Notes: generated by a model from the letters alone, not told the origin. Shown: positions 1 to 11,580, numbered from the stretch's first letter. The stretch is DNA of 64,000 nt from Ligula intestinalis (GCA_036362985.1 JAYGXS010000004.1:41077907-41141906); one strand, 5' to 3'. Translations and numbers: made by a program.

Positions 1-783
1 AAACTATACGTTTGGGAAAATGTGTCATCCGCCTCCAGTTCTAGTTCACTAACAACTGTGAGATGGTCTGAACTCCCAAGTGCGTCTAAGGATGACACTG
101 AAAGTGGCTCGCATCCCCTAAAAAATGAGGTCGAGTATATTTGCTCCTCGAGTAGGAAAATTGACTACCTGATCCCACATGCCGATATCTACTGCCTCAA
201 GTAAATTCTCGAACTTTGGAGAACCGCGTTGTGGACACCATTGCACGTCAGGAAGGTTAAAATCACCTGCAATCGAGCAATACTTAAGATTCAAGTCAGC
301 TGTGGCATGAAATGCCTGCGAGAGACAAAGATCGTAGTCTGCATTGGCATTAGGTGGGCGATAAACACAGCTAACAAGTAAGGAGTATTTGTTTTTTAGA
401 ACAACTCGTAGCCAGCAGCTCTCCTCCACCGCTGTGAATTGTGGATAGTCCAACGGGAGAAATGCAAGTGGGTGCTTAATATAGATACAGCTTCCTCCGC
501 CACGGCCATTGTTTCGATCGTTCCGAATGCATACATAGCCTAGAACAGAGAGTTTAGAGTCAGCTACGCAGGCCGATGTCCCTGTCTCAGTTACCACAAC
601 AACGTTTGTGCGGTTGACGAAAACCAGGGTCTGGAGCAGGGGCATTTTATTAATCAGTGATCTGGCATTTAAAATGACCAATTTAAGAGGGCATGACTTG
701 GGTTTCGGTGGCGGGACAGCTAGGCCGTCACTGTTACCGGCTTCGACCAGACAGATGTCCTTTTGACTTGAACTTTTTGTCCC
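1..783 (-). pseudogene. CR1-like LINE ORF2 fragment, endonuclease domain
   Basis: Reading leftwards, the frame from about 760 to 118 gives an apurinic-type endonuclease (exonuclease-endonuclease-phosphatase fold), the enzyme that nicks the target for target-primed reverse transcription. Visible motifs in order are VILNARSLINK, VVVTETG, NNGRGGGSCIYIK, CVYRPPNA, AGDFNLPDVQW and PTRGANILDLIF. The reading frame starts upstream of the first counted residue, because that codon is TTG inside an open frame. A TAG at 118-120 ends it, but the family sequence continues in another frame to the window edge, where a LGSSDH motif (the usual SDH catalytic box) is readable. It is therefore a frameshifted copy that continues off the left end. 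No reverse transcriptase is seen because the window stops. Confidence 0.85.
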
Positions 784-1384
784 TCTCTTATCTTGAGATT
801 TGTCTCGCCATTGGTTCTCCGTTCCTCCAGCTCTATTATTAGCTTTCTTATCTTTCTCCGCTCTTTCAACTCGTAATCCGGCTGAAAAAAATTTGCAAGT
901 GCAGAATACGTGAGGATGGTTTGCGCTCTAGCAAGAGTTTCGCCTGTGCTTCAGTTTCTAAAATAATTTTAAGAGGTTGTGGCTGAGAACTTGATTCTGG
1001 AGCTGTTGGAGCCTTCCCTATTCTAAATGCCTTAAGAATGCGGGAAGACTCGCCCGGTTTTAGCAACGGTTTGGCGTAAACTCTCATAAGAACCACGTCA
1101 TGGTCAATTCGTTCCTGTGCAATTGACGACTCTGGGGCCCCCTTTACAAATATTTTCTGTTTGCGACTCAATGGGGCATATTTTGCGAGCTCACGTGTTT
1201 CCGCCAAGGGAGCACTTGTATCGGGTACACTCGGTTCTGATGAACTGGCTATTGGGTAAGCTGAGTGCAAACCCGTAAACCGTTTGGCCTTCTTAGGCTT
1301 ATGCCTCTTTTGAGTTATGATCTTGTCAACCTCTTGTTCATCGCTTTCTTGTGCAGACTTGAGCAACGATGTGCTAGGATGCAA
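784..1384 (-). pseudogene. LINE ORF1-like protein upstream of the endonuclease
   Basis: A 172-codon open frame (1384 to 866) is followed, in a shifted frame, by a charged helical stretch (ELKERRKIRKLIIELEERR) running to about 784. The N-terminal part is Ser/Pro/Lys rich. The C-terminal part carries a pattern (SSRILKAFRIGK, then PLKIILETEAQAKLLLERK) that also occurs in the ORF1 remnant at about 14300 in this window, so it is probably the ORF1 nucleic-acid-binding module of the same LINE class. It sits directly upstream of the endonuclease on the same strand, as expected for the ORF1-ORF2 order. At least two frameshifts separate the modules. Confidence 0.65.
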
Positions 1385-1454
1385 ATCCCGATATTTGCTA
1401 GTGTTGCTTAAGCCGAGTGACTGAGTTGGATTCTAACGAATAATGAAACTAAAA

Positions 1455-2245
1455 TGTGTGCACAGCGATGCCCAAAACCTGCTCTCTAAATTAGGATCAA
1501 AGTATGCCCAGTGTTACCAGCTGTCATCTATATTACAGAAGCATGGTTGTTCATGAAGGTAGATGATCGGAGAGTTGCTTTTCCGGTTTTTACTTGTCCC
1601 GAAAATATAAAGTTGGGCGCCGATGTGGGAGTGTGCTCACTTATGTTAGACATGTCTTGCTCATGTCAGACAAAATTGAAAAGCTCGCGCGCAATAAAGA
1701 GGCCATATTGCTCATCGTCAAAACGCCGAGGTCGCAAGCCTTTGACATCCTGGTGGCTTATCGACCACCTTCACAAGACCTACAGTCAGACACTAGTCTG
1801 CTAGAGGAAGTGGAAAAATTTGCTATGCTATCAGATGTCATGATTAGGGGGGACATTAACATTCCACATACCGAGTAAAATCTGAGTTCTGCTTCCAGTT
1901 CAAGAGTAACTTTTGATCGCCGATTTCTACACACGGTACAAAAATCCTTCCTTACTCAAAACGTCCTATCTTCGACTAGACTACGTGTAGGGCAGCAAGC
2001 TAATTGTTTGTATCTTGTACTGAAAAAGCGCCTGACGTCGTGAATTTGTTACCCCCTCCCAGCAAGAATTACAACGTACTACTACAGTGGGAGTACGGCA
2101 GTCAGACGCAACATATGGCACGCAGATTTTACCCAAACGAAAATCGAAGTGTGCATGATAGACTGGAACGAAACATTTAGCGGATGTATTCTCGGGTAAT
2201 TGTCAACATTTAGGGATTGATCAACGGATTATGCCCTATCTCGGC
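1455..2245 (+). pseudogene. CR1-like LINE, endonuclease part, frameshifted
   Basis: The N-terminus of an endonuclease domain is readable from about 1455 (DAQNLLSKLGSKYAQ), then in another frame AVIYITEAWLF (1516 on), then RCGSVLTYVRHVLL, VAYRPPSQ and RGDINIPHTE (1640-1875), then FLHTVQKSFLTQNV near 1925. These match the order in other CR1-like endonucleases, including the copy at 13111-14060. GDFN has become GDIN. Several frameshifts and stops make it non-functional. It begins almost at the start of the domain, head to head with the minus-strand LINE ending at 1384. Confidence 0.75.
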
Positions 2246-2479
2246 AAACAAAGTCACGAACATGTCCCGGTGGCTAACGACCACACTCAAGAGCTAAATT
2301 AATCGCAAACGAAGGCTGTGGTAAATTTTTGTCCAATGGAGATCCTCGAGTCACAGAATACGAACAAGGTGCAGGGGAGCAGGGTTAAGGGCCATGCACA
2401 AAAATGTATCCAAAGCTCCGAGAGTGACGTAATAAACCTTGTAGCAGGAAACCCGAAGCTTTTCTACAACACCATGAGG

Positions 2480-3765
2480 CAATGCACTTGAAATAGGGAC
2501 TCTATTCCTTTGCTAAAAACGGATGACGGTGTCGAAAGTTCAAAGAACAAAGAAAAGGCTGAACATCCATCCCGCTTCTTACAGTTGGTTTTTTCAACAG
2601 AGGCCGAGCTAACCATCGTCGAATTCAGTGTGAATGAGATCCCGACCACTGACTCAGGTACCTTCAAGGAATTTACTGTTCTGCAAGAACTTCTAAAGAT
2701 CCAAGAAACGAAGTCGACTGGTTCGAATGGAATACCTGCGAGGTTGTTTAAATAGATAGCCGTAGAGTGGACAGAAATCCTGTACTTACTCTTCTGAGTC
2801 TTCTGAGTCTTCCTTGATACAAGGCCAATTGCTACCCGATTGGAAGACAGTGTTGATCTCAGCCACTCATAAATGCGGAAGTCGGGCGTCCGCAAACAAT
2901 TGCAGACCGGTCAGTCTTACTTCAATATCTTGTAAGCTAATGGATCAAATACTCAAAATCGAGTAAATGCCACTTTTGAAGTGTCATCGACTTTCCTCTG
3001 AGAAACAGCATGGATTCCGTACAGGATGGTCTTGCTTGACCAATCTGCTCTATTGTCTTGAACGCTGGACCCGAACGCTCGATGAAGGAAATACGGTTCA
3101 TATAGGCTTCGTAGACTTCAAGAAGGCATTCCAATCTGTATTCTAAAAACGCCTCTTAAGCAAGTCCAGTCATACACGAGTAAGGATCAATATTTTGCAA
3201 TGAATTATAAACTTCTTGACCGGTCGATCTCGGGCCGTATATTTTGGTGATCAGCCGTCGGCGGAGGTGGCGCTTGAGGGTAGGGCTCCCCAGGCCTCCG
3301 GGCTTGGCACTTTCCTCTTCCTTACATATACATTGGTGACTGCATAAACGGACTAGACTGCATAGTCGTTAGGTTTGATGATGACTGGAAAGGCTATCCG
3401 CAACAAAAGGTATAAAGGCAATCTAGAGGATAGTTTGCATCAAGTTGCGCAGTGGTTGAGCGGCGGTTCCTGCCATTAAACATGGCCAAATGCAATATTA
3501 TGCGCTTCTTCAGATTCTGTACTGCGCAACGGAGGTTGCATTACCTAAATAACACGCCACTGCCAGAGGTTGAAGCTCAGGAAGATCTGAGACTATGTAT
3601 CACGCCTTCACGCAAGCCATCCCTCTACTGCTTGAGGGTGGCCAAATCCGCCGTGCCCACTTTGTATCTCATAAACCGCGCGTTCGCTAAGTAAGATTAA
3701 AAGTGTTTTTGTAAGCTTTTTGGAATGTTCGTGCGACCGCAGTTAGAATTTTTGGCGAGAATGAT
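2480..3765 (+). pseudogene. CR1-like LINE, reverse transcriptase part
   Basis: Continues the element that starts at 1455. Visible RT motifs are TGSNGIPARLFK (fingers, 2720-2755), then after stops LLPDWKTVLISATHKCG, NCRPVSLTSISCKLM, EKQHGFRTGWSCLTNLL, FVDFKKAF (motif A, near 3110), GRAPQASGLGTFLFLTY (a decayed form of the GxPQGSVLGPLLFL motif B) and RFDDDWKG where motif C would read FADD. The thumb and post-RT part follow (RFLPLNMAKCNIM) and stop at FVRPQLEF near 3755. The catalytic triad region is disrupted and there are at least five frame breaks. Confidence 0.8.
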
Positions 3766-4135
3766 TAGTGAGGCCAAAGCTATATCTATTCCCCCGCCCA
3801 ACTGCTTAAAGTATTAAGTGGTTAAACATTTACTTCTTGGCTAGGGAACGTAAATTAATGTGTAGTTGTGGCAGAATTCATCAAAAAATTTCAATTAAAT
3901 ATGATTTTGCTTGTTTATGTAAACTAAGAGAATTTAATTCAACCAACATTAACCTCTATTGCATAGAATACGAAATGTAGTCGAGGGATATTTGATCTTA
4001 CGCAGGCAGAATTAAAAATAACATGGAAATTAGTCCTCCTATAGGTGGAATGTAACAAACAAATTTAAAGTTAAGCTACCAAGCATTTGAAAGTAGATTT
4101 TTATTATAACTTGACGGGAGTTTTTGGCCTCTATA
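3766..4135. other. AT-rich segment interposed in the LINE
   Basis: The LINE sequence stops after the FVRPQLEF block and resumes at about 4140 with FIRAWRPWTVKD, which in related copies follows directly. The roughly 370 bp between contain no recognisable coding sequence and are richer in A+T. This is probably a later insertion. I could not identify clear terminal repeats or a target duplication. Confidence 0.45.
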
Positions 4136-4420
4136 ATCATGCTTGCCGAATTATTCATCCGAGCCTGGAGGCCGTGGACAGTCAAAGACCCTTAAACCCT
4201 TGAAAGCGTTCAGCGACAGGCATCCAAGCTAGTACGAGGCCATGTGCACCTACTGGGCTGAGATTGCACCTTTTTTTCTTTAAGATAGTAATTCAAGCAT
4301 GGAATGCTCTATCTGCGGACAGTTTCATTTCCCCATACGTGGACGCGTTTGCTACAAAGTTTGACGAGCACGTCCATACATACCACTTTGTCATCTGAAG
4401 CTACGACAGGCCTCTTTGAC
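4136..4420 (+). pseudogene. CR1-like LINE ORF2 C-terminus
   Basis: After the interposed segment the C-terminal LINE motifs resume: AWRPWTVKD, TLESVQRQASKLVRG (near 4200), FVIQAWNALSADS and VDAFATKFDEHV (to about 4375). This is the usual end of CR1-like ORF2, which places the 3' end of this element near 4400-4440. Stop codons interrupt the frame. Confidence 0.7.
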
Positions 4421-4599
4421 GAGAAAACTGTGGCAATTAGTAAGTGGAACACGAAGTGTCCAGCCAGTACCGCATCAACTAAGACCGAAGCCGTGGCTAC
4501 AGAAGTGAGCAATTATCACACACACACACGCGGATGACCATTATAAACTATAAATACCGTGCAGCCTGTGCATATCTCCACCTTATCTGCATATGACCA

Positions 4600-6060
4600 T
4601 GAATGTGTTACGATCACTTATGATGAAGGATTCCCGAAGGAATCCGAAACGTCAGGCAAATAAAATTCTTGTTCCAGTGATTGCATTTTCTTCTTCTAAA
4701 CATTCCAGCTTAAGTTGTCAGGACGAACCCTACAGACGAGCTCTTCGCTGCTGGATACTGGGATGTCAGGCGTGGCCCGAGCAATGAGACCAAGACATAT
4801 CATCGGGAAATACGGACGAGGCCAACATTGCGACAACATAGAACTATTAATGAAAACTGCTGACAATAATTTTCTTGTCGTTAAACGCACTCGTTTCCAA
4901 CCCACCCCTCATCGTCAGTTGCAAACATATTATCCGAGCTATGGCTGCACGTCAAACCCCATAGCCTATATCTTAGTACGCTCGAGGTGGGCCACCTTCG
5001 TGTCCCACAGTCGATCGTTTAAAGGTGCGAAATTTGGATCAGATCATGTACTTGTCCGTGCCTGTCTTTAGCTCCGATTGTCGAATCGCTGTAAGATACT
5101 GCGCCCCAAATGCCTCGACGTTATGGTACTATCAAATTCAGAAGCCCGTTTAGCGTTCAACGAAAGTATCCCTGCACGGATCAGAGATCAATTCGCTGTT
5201 TGCGTCAAACCAGCACATAGTGTCGATAACCAAACTTCGCCCAATACTCAGTGGCAAAACTTGAAAGGTGCGCTACTTTGTGCGATGAATTCGGGCTTGC
5301 AACAACAGGTTGTACCGAGGAAGGACTAGATCTCCACACTGGCCCTGCATCTCTCGGCACAAGCTTGAGTCGCTCAGTTATCAAACTTGGATAACTACCG
5401 ATCAATCAGACGCCAAACTACACGATCAACAAGATGCGATCGTCAGAACCATTGGACCTAGTCAGCTTGAAACTCGAGTAACTGACGCCAGCTCTATTAA
5501 CTTTTGCGTGATGTAGCTAGCAAATATAAACTCCTTGCGATACCGTTCGGTATAAGTCGGGCCAAGTGATGACTGATATCGCTGGAAAAAACCGATTGGT
5601 GGCTAATGCGCTTTTGTGAACTACTGGAATCACCCATACGTTCGCCCGCGAGCCCACAGCTATCAATTGGAATTCCATACGATAGTGGCTGCGAGCAACC
5701 TACGAGGTTTACACTGCAATCGGTATTAAAACGACTGAACGTCTAAAAGGCAGCGGGTGAAGACAGTATCCCAGCAGAAGCCTTCCAAAGTTATTTTTCT
5801 GCTTTGACGGACTCACTACATCGGCTGTACTGGAATATATGGACTACCGAAGTCATCCCTACTGATTGGTCACTGTCCATTGCCTTACCGATACCGAAAT
5901 GAGGTGACGTTTGATTATGCTCAGCTTACCGCGGTATTCGCCTTATAGATATAGCCGCCAAAGTGTTTGCAACCATCCTTCTCCGCAGATTTTCGACCGC
6001 CTTCGCTTCTACCTCGCTTATTAGTGATCCGATGCGCTTCCTTAATCATCGATAAACACA
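4600..6060 (+). pseudogene. RTE-like LINE remnant (endonuclease to RT fingers)
   Basis: The frame at 4715-5071 shows the second half of an endonuclease of the class often annotated as craniofacial-development-protein-2-like: RPRHIIGKYGRGQHCDN, NFLVVKRTRFQ, SNPIAYILVRSRW and GAKFGSDHVLVRACL. A linker with WQNLKGALL follows (5078-5329). RT fingers appear in other frames at 5700-6000: KAAGEDSIPAEAFQS, WTTEVIPTDWSLSIALPIPK and AYRGIRLIDIAAKVFATILL. The sequence ceases to resemble RT after about 6050, so the palm is missing. It is distinct from the CR1-like copy just upstream. Stops and frameshifts are frequent. Confidence 0.7.
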
Positions 6061-7640
6061 TATACCTTGCGTCTGTAAGCCAAGGGAAAACAGCAACAAG
6101 ACCATGGAATGAAAATCTATTGCCTTATCTTAGAACATTTACCTTTAATGCAAGCGATAATGAATCGATGAATTTTATATTTTGGGCACAGAGGCCCTAA
6201 ATATTGCAAAATTAGTGCTTTGAAAAAATAAATACAAAGTTGGTAAAATTGGTAGGCAGCGGGAATGTTTGGTAATGTAGGCAGATAAATTCATATTCAC
6301 CAACATAAAGTCATTACAAAATAACAGTCAACACTTCTAAAAATACGGCCAGTCGTGTAAAACGTTTCCTTCTCCCTTGGGGCATCCTTTGTTCTGCGTC
6401 CGTATGCCTTCCTACATTCACCTTCGCCATTTAATTTGTGTCTGCCAGGTCGGTTAGCAGTTCATACGCTTTAGTTACATTCGGTCTCGCTTCGAAGATT
6501 TCGCTGCTCTGATCTACACATTACAAAACAATAGACGGAAAATGATTCTCCCCTGCCGCCGCGCGTTTTCTCCTGGTCTGCACTTGCGGTTTCGTAAAAA
6601 GACAGAAATTGGTTTGCATGCAGACGCTTGTCAACCCCCGGCTCGCACGCATCGCGGTTCTCCTCTAAATAATATATACCATTAGTGACAAGATTGCCCT
6701 TACCTTCTGCCTCATCCACCTAATTGATTTTTTCTTGCGACATTTTCAACAACGGAAAACGGAACCGTCGCCTTTCCGTGCAAGCTTTCTTTGGACTTTT
6801 TCGTTTGCGCAATCGGACCAACGCCGAGAAATCAGCAGTCCTTTCAGTTGACAGTACGAAACCACATCGTTTTAATTAAGAGTTTTCACTATTTCTTCGT
6901 ACTGTGTTGGTTCAGATAGCCTGACAGATCGCGCACTGCGAGTGTTAGTGTTTCAACAGACAAAAAAGCCTTTTGTCAGCAAGTCAACAGTTTAAGCACG
7001 GTTAATTTTCTTACTATCTTCTTAAGCACAGCTCTCAACACGTTTTAAGCTGCATTTACTACTATTTTTACAAGGTTCCCCAGCCAGGGAAAGCTTTCAA
7101 AAAATCTTTATTAACATACCTTCATGGTCTTTCACCTGGCCATACAGTTTCCCTGGAGGTAACCAACGGCGTTGGTCTTATTGTCGGCGAGCTGCATGAT
7201 GCAATGGGGTTCGCGCCTAAGGTGCCTCCTGCGGCTTCTTACGAAGGACTTAATTTAGGAAAATTTTATCATTTCTCAGCTAGTACAATTTGCATTTGTC
7301 AGAAATGTAATCTTAAATTAAAAAAGTCAATATTCTTCCTGTTTTATCCTCAAAAAGCTTAAAATTTTGCTCTTACTTGGCTTCCGCATCTCCCATTGTT
7401 TTCATTTCCATGCCAGCATTTTCTGTCATTTGCGCTTTCTACCAAAGCGATTTCCACTACGCGCACATTAAATGCTTCCCATTTGCAATCTTGCCTACCT
7501 CTCATTTGTTGCCACTGACGCCTGTTCAGTTTGCCGCTTCCTTGGACTTCAATATTCAGTTACCTGATTATTCGCACCAATAGCACGCTTCCCGGTTGAC
7601 TTTTTGTCACGTTAGCGTTTACTTGGCTTTGATGTTCCTC
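6061..7640. other. Non-coding AT-rich stretch
   Basis: No credible gene. The ORFs here (for example minus 6719-6471) lack recognisable domains. The only structure I see is the repeat at 6180-6350, which has an inverted partner at 8195-8370. Confidence 0.5.
6180..6350 (+). repeat. Repeat copy, inverted partner at 8195-8370
   Basis: The segment containing ggcagataaattcatat and aaaaataaatacaaagttg matches the reverse complement of 8195-8370 over about 170 bp by eye, with small gaps. Shared blocks include the gaggcc..attgcaaa core and the aggcagataaattcatat core. Confidence 0.65.
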
Positions 7641-7644
7641 TCCC

Positions 7645-8060
7645 TTTTGTAACGAGCCAACCCGAACCATGGGTGTTTGAACGCACCAAGGTCATTTTTG
7701 GCCTGGATCCGGATGAAGATGGTGTGAACGTCTTTTGGTGAAGATACCGGTCTTCCTTCTCTATCCCTCTGCTGGCACTATTGTCCTCCGTTCCATGTCG
7801 CCGTTTCACGCTCTTCCCGCTGTCTTGTGTTGCCGTAACACAGGCTTCCTGCCGTCAGCACCACCATGGCCCTCACCCGCAGTTGTCCACAGCACTGCAC
7901 TCCCGCCGGTATCTAACTAATATTCTGTGATCAACCCACACCCCAAATGGATCGTTTGTTTAGACCCTTGGTAATCCCTTTCCAACCCTCATACTCTCTC
8001 ATATACAGTCCTGCCTCATTGCACTAAAACAATCCTATCAACGAACCTCTATATTTATAG
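7645..8060 (+). repeat. Left arm of a long inverted repeat
   Basis: Begins with tgtaacgagcca, then gaaccatgggtgtttgaacg and caccaaggtcatttttg. The same run occurs inverted at 9475-9424 with one or two differences. Similarity weakens but continues through the Pro-codon-rich stretch (cgtcagcacc near 7855, then gccggtatctaact) to about 8050. Confidence 0.75.
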
Positions 8061-8194
8061 AAGCAGTTATTTTCTCCTTCATCTTGTTATGTTATACGTG
8101 CGGCTCTGCTGAACTCTGCCCCCAATTTAATGGTAGAAGTTTCTTTTCACTGCTTCCTTCTTAGTTCAGCATACATCTCAGAGAGTTTTGACTA

Positions 8195-8370
8195 TTATTT
8201 TAAAATGACGAAGTGCTGGCGGATATGAATTTATCTGCCTAACATAATAACACTCTCGCTGCCTATGTGGTTGCTCACAAAGTGCAGCATTAATCAACTG
8301 TGTATTTATTTTTCCACAGCACTAAGTTTGCAATGATGAGGCCCTCTGGGTCTAAAATATTTAAGCTATT
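8195..8370 (-). repeat. Inverted partner of the 6180-6350 repeat
   Basis: The reverse complement reads gaggcctcatcattgcaaa and ggcagataaattcatat, matching 6180-6350. It lies inside the 7645-9480 inverted-repeat structure, so the two structures interlock. Confidence 0.65.
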
Positions 8371-8379
8371 TATTTATTA

Positions 8380-9030
8380 AGATGCTACCGGAAAACATTT
8401 AGAAATGTAAAATTATTTTTGCAATTACTTTACTTCTTGAATTGATAAAAAAGTTGCTTTCACAAAATAGCTATAATAATTTTTATAAAGCATTAGTCTA
8501 TAGACGTATGGTGTGTTGCAGTCTTGTTTGCCATCTAACTTAAGTTAATCCACAGGTGGTGAAGTGTTTGTTTTCTATTTCCTTCTACACTGCAGGTGTA
8601 GGACTTGGGAGAAAATTCGGAAAGTGAAAACTTCGCCTCGGAAATTTCAGTGGAGTAGACAGGACAGGACGATTCGGCCTCAATTCTATCACCCATAAAG
8701 TAGGTCTTAAATTATAACTTCGTTATTGCCTACAAAGACTAGGTAATGAGCCAGGCTGCTGGTCAGGATCTCTAAAATCGGGAGAAATCAACCAGTGCAA
8801 AGCTCGTTATTCCGTGACAGAATTGGTGGCTCTTGAAATAGGTGCTATTAGATTCATTTCGGCCCTAATTCTCTTTTAAAGACCAAACTTAAAAGGTGTC
8901 CTATCTTATTCAAAAAGATGTGTAGTGCTACTTAACAGAAACTTTGTTGATATTTTTATTGTGAATTCTACTAGGGTTCGCCTTTTCCATTATGTCCATA
9001 ATGTCGCGCATCTAACGAAGTATTGTAGCG
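8380..9030. other. No feature recognised
   Basis: AT-rich non-coding sequence between the two repeat arms. No ORF with recognisable motifs. Confidence 0.4.
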
Positions 9031-9039
9031 GGCCGGGGA

Positions 9040-9480
9040 TGTCGAGGTTTGCACACACCTAAAGGATAAGAGACGTGACGATGGTTCTGTAGCGGAAACT
9101 CAGAATTGGATTGATAAGCATCACTCAAGCACACAAGTATCAAGGCCGGAGTAAGAGGGAACGTGGGGATAGGGAACGGAGTTACATAGATACAAGTCCC
9201 AACTAGAGTGGAGTGTGTTCTCGAATGGCTGATCAGTTACCGGCAGGGAATACAGAGCTGTGGGTGACTGCAGGGGCGAGACGGGAGTGCTGACATTGTG
9301 TGTGGGTTTGCGATACTAGTGACGACGACGGCTGCTGGAAGGGGGTCGGCGGCTGTGAGGGAAAAGGGCACCGGTTTCTTCACTTACACTCGATCACAGC
9401 ATCCCCATCCTGGGTCCGCGACAAAAATGACCTTGGTGCGTTCAAACACCCATGGTTCGGGGTGGCTCGTTACAGCATAA
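9040..9480 (-). repeat. Right arm of the long inverted repeat
   Basis: The reverse complement begins tgtaacgagccaccccgaac at 9475 and runs towards 9040. It matches the left arm (7645 onward) almost perfectly for the outer 55 bp and at lower identity over the next 300 bp. The two arms face each other and enclose about 1.8 kb, so the structure resembles a fold-back or TIR element, or two copies inserted in opposite directions. Confidence 0.75.
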
Positions 9481-9484
9481 ATTA

Positions 9485-10930
9485 GACCGTTCAGCCTTTT
9501 TATCAGTCAAGCGTTTTAAGGTCAGCGAGCCAGAGCAGCCACGTACAAAGACAGATGGCATTGGGGGGGCGCATAAATTGAACGAGGAAGGCAACAGCAT
9601 TTATTGGCCGTCCACCATCAACTCCTTTACTTTCGAACGTTCTGAGCATTGGGTGACGGTTTCAGGAAGCTTTGCAGGACGAAAGTACATAAGACAAAAA
9701 TTGGTCGAAGAAAACTCTATCTACAAATTTGGACTCTATGTTGATAGACAGGAAGAAAGTTAAACTCGATGAAGTCGAGTAGAGGAGGCTGGAGGCCAAT
9801 TTTTTTCAATATAGCCGAAAAGCGTATATGTGGGTACTTGTCAGAGGCAGCACTTATATTTGAGTAAACCACTACAAGCGAATTCTGCTCATTACGAAGA
9901 CCAGGGATTAAGTTTAAAATATTTAAATATTTTAAGGGCCTAGGAGCGCATTAGTGCAAAACTCAACGATAATAGCGGATAATAACAGAATCACGCGATT
10001 AGACTGTTTTCATACTGTTCCATGATTATTCATTCGAAAGTCTGTCATGGTATCATATGTCTACCTACAACTTCATATTGACTGTTAGGATTATATTTTT
10101 TGCATTGGTAGGGTCCTCAAGGGTATTCCTTGCTTGTAACCTTTCAATATACACATCTATAAAAGATGGAAGTAAATTCAAACAGTGTTTGATATTCATT
10201 CAGCTTTGGGCGAAATACATGCAGAAATAGTTCGGTCAACATGATGGACTTCCGGAGAAGAATGGTTCAAAAGTGAAATTAGGCCTGCGAATTTTGATCT
10301 GGAAATTATCCATCTATAGGATTCGCAGTGCGCTTACGGAAGGGTAATTTTCCCGTCTGCGAATATATTAAAAAACATTGTTGAGTTAGTTTATATATCC
10401 ATTATTTTTAACCCTGCCTGCAAACTGTCAATAAATAACATTAAAATTATCGTAGATAGCAACTCTTAACAGTCCTCTCTGATTTTTACGAAGGAAACTC
10501 AGACTCACATGTACAGTCGTTCATTTTAAGTTCAGTTTTCGCAGATCCTTCGTTAAAATTTCCGATACGGTGCGGTAGAGCTTAAGACATTGCTTTACCT
10601 AAAATTGCCAAAGGTTAATAACATTCATTTGGACCAGGATATAGGGCCGCAGCCTCTTATGTGCCGTTTCAGCTCCTCCGCTGTCATCCTACACCGCAAG
10701 CACCTGTAAAAAACTCGAATGGTATGGTTCAGCAACAGCACACCGCCATAAAAAGGGAAAATCTGCCCATGGGCATCCCAAGGCACCATATACTGATTAT
10801 TTCTCTAACATTGCAGAGTAGAGGGTCAGTATAACTCAGTACATATAACGGGGATAGGCAGAGTCTTTGAAAACCTTATTTACATATAGATACTGTCAAA
10901 TCATGCATGTATTTCAAAGCCATATTTATG
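9485..10930. other. Non-coding stretch
   Basis: An unassigned ORF of 103 codons (9452-9763, plus) starts in the repeat arm and has no family resemblance that I can see. The remainder is AT-rich without recognisable genes. Confidence 0.4.
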
Positions 10931-10934
10931 AATA

Positions 10935-10958
10935 TATGTACATACATGTATGTACATA
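10935..10958. repeat. Perfect 24-bp palindrome
   Basis: The half-site tatgtacataca is followed directly by its own reverse complement. It lies just past the 3' end of the LINE tail that follows on the minus strand, so it may derive from the short repeats at the 3' end of that element rather than being a protein-binding site. Confidence 0.7.
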
Positions 10959-10959
10959 A

Positions 10960-11530
10960 TATAAATCTTCGTTGTCTACCAAATGTATGACCAGCAAGTT
11001 AAGTAAGATTGAGTCTTATTTTAAATGCGTCAATGGTTTTAGAAAGAAAAACCGAGGACTGAAGTTTATTCCAGTCTTCAATGACCTAGTTGGAGAAAAA
11101 GTTGGCCCGCGCTTCCATTTTGGCAATGTGTTTCATCAGTTTGTATGGATGGCCCCGGAGACGTGTCGCTTGTGCCAATTCAACGAAATTAGACTTCTGA
11201 AGAGCACACCTATTTAGACGACCTATATAAGGTAGACCTCCTAAATTGCTGGCTAATTTGGTCGCCCTTCGTTGAACTTTCTTCAGCATTGCGTAATCTT
11301 TCTATATCCAGGGTCACCATGCTTGGACGCAATATTCTAACATCGGCCGAGCAAATGTTCCGAAGACTTGCCGAAAAAGCTACGCATGAAAATAAAGGAA
11401 GGAACTTCTGATCTCTCCTACGATGCCTAAAAGCTTCTTTGCTGTTTTGGCACAGTGATTTAATGATTTGAGGTTGGGCATCATGCATACATCTAGACGC
11501 CGTAGTTCATTCACTTGCCCGAGTTGGTGA
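10960..11530 (-). pseudogene. 5'-truncated CR1-like LINE tail
   Basis: Reading leftwards from about 11500: RSSFLYFHA, GTFARPMLEYCVQAW, then (shifted) MLKKVQRRATKLASNLGG, TRLRGHPYKLMKHIA, VIEDWNKLQSSVFLSKTIDAFKIRLNLT. This is the C-terminal part of a CR1-like ORF2 and ends near 10975. It repeats the same protein region (RPxLEYxxQAW) already present in the adjoining element at 11566-11680, so it belongs to a second copy rather than to the same element. Confidence 0.8.
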
Positions 11531-11552
11531 TCGCCGATGAAGTGGTCATACT

Positions 11553-11580
11553 CAGTCAGTATCAGTCAGTATATTTGTTC
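11553..11580. repeat. Short tandem repeat at the LINE-LINE junction
   Basis: Two near copies of a cagtcagtat-type unit lie exactly where the minus-strand LINE ending at 11566 meets the tail of another LINE (11530-10960). It could be a target-site duplication or slippage at the junction. Confidence 0.5.

Noticed and set aside
9452..9763. A plus-strand ORF of 103 codons
   Set aside because: It begins inside the inverted-repeat arm and shows no domain. Start and end look accidental.
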